Part shown: positions 58,148 through 64,000 of the stretch, one piece after another
Layout of the letters: every line of letters starts with the position of its first letter
How positions within the stretch are numbered: position 1 is the first letter of the stretch
Source of the DNA: Chloroflexota bacterium
GTDB lineage: Bacteria; Chloroflexota; Limnocylindria; Limnocylindrales; CSP1-4
NCBI GenBank assembly: GCA_947475545.1
Contig: CANJLL010000004.1
Span: 124,001 to 188,000, forward strand
DNA: 64,000 bases
Direction of reading: 5' to 3'
The notes under the pieces: generated by a model
Told to the model about the DNA's origin: nothing
The model's database searches: none
What the model saw: only the letters and a program-made list of their open reading frames with translations
Position numbers and translations under genes: made by a program

Positions 58148-59707
58148 ATGATATGGGGCATGCACGCTGAGCGTCCCATGCTCCAGGCTCGTCCCGCCGT
58201 GGCCGGCGCCCTCGCCGGGGCGGTCGGTGCCGTCGTCGCGCTCGGCACGGCAGAACTCCTCGCCGGCGTCCTGCCGGGAATCCCGTCGCTGGTCGCATCT
58301 GTCGGCCGCTGGATCATCGACAACCAGCCACCCGGCGCCAAGGACTTCATGGTGTCGCTCTTCGGCACCAACGACAAGGCGGTCCTCGAGCTGGTCATCG
58401 TGGCGGTGGCCTTCGGCATCGGCGCCCTGCTGGGCCTGGTCGCGCTGCGCAGCTTCCGGCTGACCTCGTACGCGTTCCTCGCCTTCGGGGCCGTTGGTTT
58501 CTTCGCCGCGCTGCGCGATCCGTCTGCGGTTCCAACCTTCGCCGTCCTGGCAGCGGCCACCGCGGTCGCGGCGGGCATCGGTGCCGTCTCGTGGCTCACC
58601 GGCCAGGGCCGTGACGCTCCGGGTCCCACGGGGGCGGTCGCGCCCAGCTGGTCGCGTCGAGGGTTCCTGGTCCGAACAGGGACGCTGGGCCTCACGGCGC
58701 TGGTGGCCGGCGGGTTGGGCCGGCGTTTGATCGTGGCCCGGGAGGAGACGCCGGGCGCACATCCCACCATCCCGCAACCGGGCGCCGTGGTGACGCTCCC
58801 TCCCGGCGCAGACCTTGCCATCCCGGACCTGACCCCGATCGTCGTCCCCAACGGCGAGTTCTACCGGATCGACACGGCCCTCATCGCTCCCAGCGTGGAC
58901 GTCGCATCGTGGCAGTTGCGGGTCACGGGGAGGGTGGACCGGCCCGTGACGCTCAGGTTTGAAGAGCTGGTCGCCCTGCCGTTGATCGAGCAGTACGTGA
59001 CCATCTCGTGCGTGTCCAACGAGGTCGGCGGGGACCTGGTCGGCAACGCCAAGTGGACCGGCGTCCGCCTGCGTGATGTGCTCAAGATGGCTGGCGTCCA
59101 GGCGGGCGCGACACAGCTCGTCGGCGAGTCAGTGGACGGCTTCACCGCCGGGATGCCCATGGCCTGGGTCATGGATCCCGCACGCGAACCCATGATCGCC
59201 GTGAAGATGAACGACGAGGCGCTGCCCAAGCCGCACGGCTACCCGGCCCGGCTGATCATCCCCGGCCTGTATGGCTATGTCTCGGCGACCAAGTGGCTCT
59301 CCGAGCTGCGGCTGACCACCATGGAGGCCGAGGACGGCTACTGGATCCCCCTCGGCTGGTCCAAGGAGGCACCCATCCTCACGCAGTCGCGCATCGACCT
59401 GCCCCGGCGCGGCACCAACCCGCGCGGCAAGCAGGCGATCGCCGGCATCGCCTGGGCGCCGGACCGGGGGATCTCCAAGGTGGAGGTGCAGGTGGACGGC
59501 GGTACCTGGCAGCTGGCCACGCTGTCGAAGCCCATCTCCAGCACCACCTGGGTCCAGTGGAAGCTGGACTGGGACCCCACGCAGGGCGACCACACCGTCG
59601 TCGTTCGTGCCACGGACGGCCTGGGGGTCACCCAGCCGGTGGACCGCACCCGACCGGACCCGGACGGCGCCCGCGGCTGGCACACGCGCCTGACGACCAT
59701 CGCCTGA
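58148..59707 (+). CDS. Membrane-anchored molybdopterin oxidoreductase (sulfite oxidase family)
   Basis: A 519-residue protein. The N-terminal part (about 1-150) has four membrane segments. A twin-arginine-like SRRGFLVRTG with a hydrophobic stretch (LGLTALVAGGLG, about 170-190) leads into the catalytic domain (about 230-420) of the oxidoreductase_molyb family. The molybdenum-ligating cysteine is in VTISCVSNEVGGDLVGNAKWTGVRLRDVL. A C-terminal immunoglobulin-like dimer domain (about 435-510) with WAPDRGISKVEVQVDGG is usual for this family. The substrate may be sulfite, methionine sulfoxide or another small oxide. The ATG at 58148 has GAGG 7 nt upstream. Confidence 0.8.
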   Translation: MIWGMHAERPMLQARPAVAGALAGAVGAVVALGTAELLAGVLPGIPSLVASVGRWIIDNQPPGAKDFMVSLFGTNDKAVLELVIVAVAFGIGALLGLVALRSFRLTSYAFLAFGAVGFFAALRDPSAVPTFAVLAAATAVAAGIGAVSWLTGQGRDAPGPTGAVAPSWSRRGFLVRTGTLGLTALVAGGLGRRLIVAREETPGAHPTIPQPGAVVTLPPGADLAIPDLTPIVVPNGEFYRIDTALIAPSVDVASWQLRVTGRVDRPVTLRFEELVALPLIEQYVTISCVSNEVGGDLVGNAKWTGVRLRDVLKMAGVQAGATQLVGESVDGFTAGMPMAWVMDPAREPMIAVKMNDEALPKPHGYPARLIIPGLYGYVSATKWLSELRLTTMEAEDGYWIPLGWSKEAPILTQSRIDLPRRGTNPRGKQAIAGIAWAPDRGISKVEVQVDGGTWQLATLSKPISSTTWVQWKLDWDPTQGDHTVVVRATDGLGVTQPVDRTRPDPDGARGWHTRLTTIA

Positions 59708-59796
59708 CGGGCATCTGGCCGGCGGCGAACGGGGGCCACCCGCGGGCGGCCGGGACCCCGCGGGGCCGCTCGCCGGGAATCCGCTAGAGTCGGCCC

Positions 59797-60378
59797 ATGA
59801 CACGCCGGCGCTTCCTCTTCGATCCTCCTGACCGTTTCGTGGCGGGCACCGTTGGCATGCCCGGCCAGCGCACGTTCTTGCTCCAGGCCCGGGAGGGCCG
59901 GCGCATCGTCTCGGTGGTGCTGGAGAAGGCCCAGGTCGCCATCCTCGCTGACCGGCTGGAGCGACTGCTCGACGAGCTGTGGGAGGGTGGCCTGGCGGTC
60001 GCCGATCCGGCGGTGCTGCACGCGGATGACGAGGGGGACGCGGCGGACAGCCCGGGTCGCCTCGACGAACCGCTCAACGAGGCCTTTCGCGCGGCGGCGC
60101 TGACCCTGGGCTGGGACGCCGGCGCGCAGCGTGTGCTGGTCGAGGCCCGCTCCGAGGGCGCGGCCACGGACGAGGAGCTGGCCGAGCTGCTCGACGACGA
60201 GGATGAGGATGGCCCGGACCTGCTCCGCGTCAGGATGACAGCCGGGGCCGCGCGCGGGTTCGTCCGGGGCGCCATGGCCTTGGTCAACGCCGGCCGGCCG
60301 CCGTGCCCGCTGTGCGGACGGCCGCTGGACCCGCAGGGCCACATCTGCCCGCGCAAGAACGGCCACTACGTCAACTAG
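59797..60378 (+). CDS. DUF3090 family protein
   Basis: A 193-residue protein of the DUF3090 family, recognisable from RRRFLFDPPDRFVAGTVGMPGQRTFLLQAREGRRIVSVVLEKAQVAILADRLERLLDEL. The C-terminus is a zinc-ribbon-like end, PCPLCGRPLDPQGHICPRKNGHYVN, with C-x2-C and a further Cys. No function is established. It is followed after 10 nt by the SCO1664-like gene, the usual partner in actinobacteria, where a histidine-phosphatase gene often stands upstream; that third gene is not present here. Confidence 0.85.
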   Translation: MTRRRFLFDPPDRFVAGTVGMPGQRTFLLQAREGRRIVSVVLEKAQVAILADRLERLLDELWEGGLAVADPAVLHADDEGDAADSPGRLDEPLNEAFRAAALTLGWDAGAQRVLVEARSEGAATDEELAELLDDEDEDGPDLLRVRMTAGAARGFVRGAMALVNAGRPPCPLCGRPLDPQGHICPRKNGHYVN

Positions 60379-60388
60379 GGTCGCGCCA

Positions 60389-61219
60389 GTGCCCGAGCCC
60401 GCCCACACACCAGGCCCCGACGACGTTCCCGGCCCCAACTCGCCGCCGGATCCGGGCGGCTCCATGGTCGCGGACCTCCAAATCCTGGCCCAGGGAGGCC
60501 TGACGGTCATCGGACGCCTCGAGGGCTCCACCAACCACGCCATGCTGGTCCAGGTGGCCTGGCCTGGAAGGGCCTCGCTGGACGCCGTCTACAAGCCCAC
60601 CGCGGGCGAGCGGCCGCTCCACGACTTCCCGAGCGGGACGCTCACCCGGCGCGAAGTCGCGGCGTGGCTGGTCTCCGAGGCCATCGGCTGGCGCATCGTG
60701 CCACCGACGGTGTTGCGCGACGGCCCGTTCGGTGAGGGCATGGTCCAGCGCTGGATCGACCCCGATCCCACGGTGGACGTGGTCGCGATGGTGATCGATG
60801 ACGATCCGCGCCTGCGCCGGATGGCCGTCTTCGACGCAATCATCAACAACACCGACCGCAAGGGGAGCCACCTGCTGCCCGTCGCGGCCGAGCACGCCGA
60901 CGGGCAGGCCAACGGGCACGCATCCGGCCACGCCGGCGGGCACGTCTATGGCGTTGACCACGGCGTCTGCTTCTCGCCCGTGCCCAAGCTCCGCACGGTG
61001 CTGTGGGGCTGGCGTGGCACGCCGCTGGCCGATGACGAGCTGGCGGGCGTCGAACTCGTCCGCGACGCGCTGACCGCGGGCCTCGGGGACGGGCTACGCG
61101 CCCTCCTCCACCCGACCGAGGTCGCGGCCACGCTGCGTCGGGCGGAGCGCCTCCTCCGCGAGCGCACCTTCCCCAACCCGCGACCGGACTGGCCGGCGGT
61201 TCCATTCCCGCCGTTCTGA
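60389..61219 (+). CDS. SCO1664 family kinase-like protein
   Basis: A 276-residue protein of the SCO1664 family, named from streptomycete homologues and distantly related to HipA/PI3K-type kinases. The kinase-like positions are LDAVYKPTAGERPLHDFP (lysine in the ATP region), RRMAVFDAIINNTDRKGSHLL (catalytic-loop-like D-x-N) and YGVDHGVCFSP (a DFG-like Asp). It starts at a GTG at 60389, 10 nt after DUF3090. Its substrate is unknown. A His/Gly-rich insertion (EHADGQANGHASGHAGGHV) lies between the catalytic loop and the DHG motif. Confidence 0.8.
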   Translation: MPEPAHTPGPDDVPGPNSPPDPGGSMVADLQILAQGGLTVIGRLEGSTNHAMLVQVAWPGRASLDAVYKPTAGERPLHDFPSGTLTRREVAAWLVSEAIGWRIVPPTVLRDGPFGEGMVQRWIDPDPTVDVVAMVIDDDPRLRRMAVFDAIINNTDRKGSHLLPVAAEHADGQANGHASGHAGGHVYGVDHGVCFSPVPKLRTVLWGWRGTPLADDELAGVELVRDALTAGLGDGLRALLHPTEVAATLRRAERLLRERTFPNPRPDWPAVPFPPF

Positions 61220-61230
61220 CCGGGAATCAA

Positions 61231-61259
61231 ACCGCCGCGCCCGGAGGGCGCGGCGGTTC
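61231..61259. terminator. Convergent terminator
   Basis: AACCGCCGCGCC and GGCGCGGCGGTT pair across a 5-nt loop between the SCO1664-like gene and the minus-strand ABC permease gene, followed by TCAGAT. Confidence 0.65.
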
Positions 61260-61306
61260 AGATGGGTCGAGGTGCAAGGCCGGCGGCGCCGGTCCCGGAT
61301 CCCGCG

Positions 61307-62347
61307 CTAGGCGCGGACCTCCTGGCGCATGAACCGGATGTAGGCCGCCGCGAAGAGCACGGCCATGATCGCGACCAGCGCCACGATGTGCGGCCAGACC
61401 AGGAGCAGGCTCTGGTCCAGCGAGAGGAGCGACGGGATCTGCTGCTGCGCCTGGTCGTACTGGCCAAGCGTCCCCAGGGTGCCACCGGTGGAGGTGGCCC
61501 GCGGGTTGAGCAGGACGATCGACGCCTCCGTGTAGAGCGTCGTCGGCAACAGCCGGGTGACGAAGTCCTGGAGCTGTGCGACCTGCAGCTGCTCCTGGGC
61601 CGTGCCGTTGGCCGGCACCCGGATGAAGAAGGCGATGAACAGGTTGACGATGAACTTGCCGAAGACGACGAGCAGCAGCCAGCTGCCCAGGCCCATCAGC
61701 GCCGATGTGGCGGCCCGGCGGACGGCCACCGAGAGGAGCAGGCCCAGCGCCAGCCAGACGCCGACGTAGACGATCGTGACCACGACCCAGAGGCCCAGCC
61801 GGATCACCTCGCCCAGCGACGGCACGATGCCCAGCCGGATCATGCCAAACCCGGCGATGAAGATCATCACCGAGACCAGCACCAGGCTGATCACCGCGAG
61901 GGCGCCGGCAAACTTCCCGTTGATGATGTCGTCGCGGTAGATCGGCTGCGAGATCAGGCGGGGCAGGGTGCCCTGAGAGCGCTCGCCGTTGACGGCATCG
62001 AAGGCGAAGGCGATCCCCAGCAACGGGGCCGCGAGGCCCACGAAGGACTGGATGGTCACGTTCAGCTGGAAGATCGAGGAATCCTGGGCGCCGATCACCC
62101 ACATGGCGAGGAAGACCGCCTGGGCGCCGCTGACCTGCGATGCCAGGTTGCGGATCTGCTCGGCGGCGAGGTAGAGCGGGATCCCGGCCGCGAGACCCAG
62201 CACGATCAGCAGGACGACGAACCGGGCGCTGGAGACGTGGTCGCCGATCTCCTTGCGACCGATCACCACCCAGCCGCGCGGAGGAATGGGCCGATCCAGC
62301 ACCGGCACGCTGGCCGGTTCGGCGACAGGTGCGCTGGCTTCGGTCAT
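61307..62347 (-). CDS. ABC-2 type transporter permease
   Basis: A 346-residue permease with about six membrane segments: FVVLLIVLGLAAGIPLYLA, AAPLLGIAFAFDAVNGERSQGTL (the typical first cytoplasmic loop), LVLVSVMIFIAGFGMI, LWVVVTIVYVGVWLALGLLL, LGSWLLLVVFGKFIVNLFIAFFI and a C-terminal VALVAIMAVLFAAAYIRF. An outer stretch (about 225-300) connects the last two. The gene start overlaps the ATPase stop by 4 nt. It works with the ATPase and the NEW3 protein upstream. Confidence 0.85.
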   Translation of the reverse strand: MTEASAPVAEPASVPVLDRPIPPRGWVVIGRKEIGDHVSSARFVVLLIVLGLAAGIPLYLAAEQIRNLASQVSGAQAVFLAMWVIGAQDSSIFQLNVTIQSFVGLAAPLLGIAFAFDAVNGERSQGTLPRLISQPIYRDDIINGKFAGALAVISLVLVSVMIFIAGFGMIRLGIVPSLGEVIRLGLWVVVTIVYVGVWLALGLLLSVAVRRAATSALMGLGSWLLLVVFGKFIVNLFIAFFIRVPANGTAQEQLQVAQLQDFVTRLLPTTLYTEASIVLLNPRATSTGGTLGTLGQYDQAQQQIPSLLSLDQSLLLVWPHIVALVAIMAVLFAAAYIRFMRQEVRA

Positions 62348-63423
62348 GCGACGGCCCTCCCGCCTGCGGCCGGGCGATCCCCGGACGGTCGGTGCGAGCC
62401 GCTGGCCAGGCCGGCGGCGCGGACCGCCTTGGTGTAGATCTCGTCGAGCGACGCCACGACGGACCGGATGGACGTGAGATGCAGGCCCTCACGGGCGGAG
62501 ACAGCCAGGACGGCCTCGCGGACCCGGATCGCCGACTCCGGGGGCCGGACCACGAGCGTCCACGGATCAAGCAGGCTGGTGGCGCGGCGAACCTCGGCGA
62601 CGTCCTGGATGGCAGCCAGGAAGCCCGCCACGCGGTCGCTGGTCGCCGGGTCCGAGACACCTTCGAACGCCACCTCGACGTGGGCGTCGCCCTCGCCGAA
62701 GCGCGTCGCCAGCTCGGGAACGGTGCCGATCCCGACCAGCTTGCCTGCGGCGAAGATGCCCACCCGGTCGCAGACGGACTGGACCTGGGTGAGCAGGTGG
62801 CTGGACAGGAGCATGGTCACGCCCCGGTCGCGGACGAGGCCCCGGAGCATCTCCAGGATCTCGACCACACCGATGGGATCGATGGCGGTGGTTGGCTCGT
62901 CGAGGATCAGGACGGTGGGGTCCTTCACCAGCGCATCGGCGATGCCGAGTCGCTGGAGCATGCCCCGGGAGTACGTCCCGGCCCGGTCATCGGCCCGGTC
63001 CGACAGGCGGACCTGATCGAGGACCGTCTCGATCTTCTGCTCGGCGACCTGACCCTTGAGCCCGTTGAGCCGCGCCGTGTAGCGCAGGTTCTCGCGGCCG
63101 GTCATGTCGTCGTAGAAGCCGACCGCGTCGGGCAGGTAGCCGACGCGGCGCTTGACCTCCAGCGGATTGCGTGCCGGGTCAAACCCGACGACGCGGACCG
63201 CGCCGCTGGTGCGCTCGGTGAGCCCGAGCAGCATCAGGATGGTCGTGGTCTTGCCGGCGCCGTTGGCGCCCAGGAGCCCGAAGATCTCGCCGGCGCGGAC
63301 CTCCAGGTCGAGGCCGTCGACGGCGTTGAGATCACCGTACTGCTTGGTAAGGGCCCGGGTCCGGATGGGCGGCTCGGTGCGGATCCGCCCGCTCCGTGAC
63401 TCCGTTCGGCCGGCTCCGCTCAC
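62344..63423 (-). CDS. ABC transporter ATP-binding protein
   Basis: A 359-residue ATPase of the ABC-2 exporter class. Walker A is GANGAGKTT, signature YSRGMLQRLGIADAL, Walker B VLILDEPTTAIDP and switch histidine in LSSHLLTQVQSVCDR. A C-terminal extension of about 100 residues (from FGEGDAHVEVAF) is typical. It starts at a GTG that overlaps the preceding NEW3-domain gene by 4 nt; the longer upstream frame is not used. It is the second gene of a three-gene operon. Confidence 0.85.
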   Translation of the reverse strand: MSGAGRTESRSGRIRTEPPIRTRALTKQYGDLNAVDGLDLEVRAGEIFGLLGANGAGKTTTILMLLGLTERTSGAVRVVGFDPARNPLEVKRRVGYLPDAVGFYDDMTGRENLRYTARLNGLKGQVAEQKIETVLDQVRLSDRADDRAGTYSRGMLQRLGIADALVKDPTVLILDEPTTAIDPIGVVEILEMLRGLVRDRGVTMLLSSHLLTQVQSVCDRVGIFAAGKLVGIGTVPELATRFGEGDAHVEVAFEGVSDPATSDRVAGFLAAIQDVAEVRRATSLLDPWTLVVRPPESAIRVREAVLAVSAREGLHLTSIRSVVASLDEIYTKAVRAAGLASGSHRPSGDRPAAGGRAVA

Positions 63424-64000
63424 CGCCGCCCGTACCGCTGGAAGACCCACCACAGGCCCGCGGCGACGGCGACGATCAGCGCGACACCGACGATGCCCCA
63501 CAGCGGGGACGTCTCGACAGTGATCCGGATGTCCTGGCTGGCCGTGATCTGGTCGTTGACCGACCGGAACGTCACGAGGTAGTCACCGGCGATCGCGTCC
63601 GGATCCGGGACGATCTTGGCGACGATGGTCTGCGTGGTGTTGGGGGCGATGGTGGGAACGATGGCCGGGTCGAACGTGACCTTCCAGCCGCTGGGGGCGG
63701 TGAAGTTGACCGTGACGTTCTTCAGCTCGGCGGTGCCGGTGTTGCCGATGACCAGGGACTGGTTGATGTTGCCGCCGGCGTTGCCGTGGTTGGTGAGCAC
63801 CGAGTCAGGCGTGGTCAGCGTGGCGGAGTAGCTGCCGGTGATCTCGATGTTGAGCTTCTGGGTGAGCGTCTGAGTGCCCGCCTGGACGCTCACGTCCACC
63901 GCGTACTGGCCGGCCGTGGCCGTGGAGGATGGCCTGATCGTGATGGTGATCCCGTTGCTCGCGCTCGCCTTGACGATCGCGCTGGCGATCTGGGCCTGGC
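63420..64000 (-). CDS. NEW3-domain membrane protein, partial (runs off right edge)
   Basis: The C-terminal part (at least 193 residues) of a larger protein; the 5' end lies beyond the window. It shows repeated beta-sandwich (NEW3/COG1470 type) segments: GQYAVDVSVQAGTQTLTQKLNIEITG, LVIGNTGTAELKNVTVNFTAPSGWKVTFDP and IVPTIAPNTTQTIVAKIVPDPDAIAGDYLVTFRSVNDQ. A final membrane anchor (LWGIVGVALIVAVAAGLWWVF) ends QRYGRR. It overlaps the ATPase gene by 4 nt. Proteins of this type are linked to ABC exporters in archaea and chloroflexota, probably presenting beta domains outside the membrane. Confidence 0.75.
   Translation of the reverse strand, partial: QAQIASAIVKASASNGITITIRPSSTATAGQYAVDVSVQAGTQTLTQKLNIEITGSYSATLTTPDSVLTNHGNAGGNINQSLVIGNTGTAELKNVTVNFTAPSGWKVTFDPAIVPTIAPNTTQTIVAKIVPDPDAIAGDYLVTFRSVNDQITASQDIRITVETSPLWGIVGVALIVAVAAGLWWVFQRYGRR

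Noticed and set aside
1-64000. Mobile elements, CRISPR arrays, tRNA and rRNA genes
   Set aside because: I looked for transposase motifs, regularly spaced direct repeats and tRNA-like cloverleafs and saw none I could support. Tandem repeats in two stalk regions are coding and not CRISPR-like.

Overview
The window is GC-rich (roughly 70%), densely coded bacterial DNA. It has frequent GTG starts, many 4-nt ATGA/GTGA overlaps between consecutive genes, lipoprotein and Tat signals, and no recognisable rRNA, tRNA, CRISPR array, transposase or integrase. A convincing F420-dependent glucose-6-phosphate dehydrogenase, luciferase-like (LLM) oxidoreductases, a DUF3090/SCO1664 pair and a DUF1800/DUF1501 pair point to an uncultured Chloroflexota (Limnocylindria/Ellin6529-like) or, less likely, an actinobacterial relative. 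This assignment is inference from gene content; no marker gene is present to settle it.

Region 1 (about 0.4-31.8 kb) is a catabolic and transport region. A plus-strand run at 2.1-10.4 kb carries an alpha/beta hydrolase, a dihydroorotase/hydantoinase-like amidohydrolase, an LLM oxidoreductase, an ornithine cyclodeaminase/mu-crystallin-like dehydrogenase, an MFS transporter, an M20 amidohydrolase and an F420-reducing glucose-6-phosphate dehydrogenase. It reads as a ring-opening pathway for a cyclic amide, with its own supply of reduced F420. It is followed by the DUF1800/DUF1501 pair, a ThDP enzyme, two more hydrolases, an enoyl-CoA hydratase-like protein, an isochorismatase-fold amidohydrolase, and a taurine/sulfonate/NMT1-type ABC importer. 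Two paralogous modules, each made of an arylmalonate decarboxylase/maleate isomerase-like protein plus a lipoprotein substrate-binding protein, flank this importer, and a third binding protein follows. A bicupin, an epimerase, a GlcG-like protein, a DoxX protein, a serine-less alpha/beta hydrolase and a carboxymuconolactone-decarboxylase-like protein complete the region.

Region 2 (31.9-42.4 kb) has an ECF sigma factor with a probable regulatory membrane partner, a small secreted protein, an amidase with an AtzG-like small partner, a truncated Hsp20 gene, a Thr/Pro-repeat surface protein coupled to a polytopic membrane protein, a double universal stress protein and a large secreted subtilisin.

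Region 3 (42.5-64 kb) has a MarR-RND efflux operon, a NatAB-like ABC exporter, a 3H-domain (NiaR-like) regulator with an NCS1 transporter and a palindromic operator candidate, MgtC, an ABC ATPase, a class A penicillin-binding protein, a trio of helix-turn-helix regulators, a membrane molybdopterin oxidoreductase, the DUF3090/SCO1664 pair, and a three-gene ABC/NEW3-domain operon that runs off the right edge.
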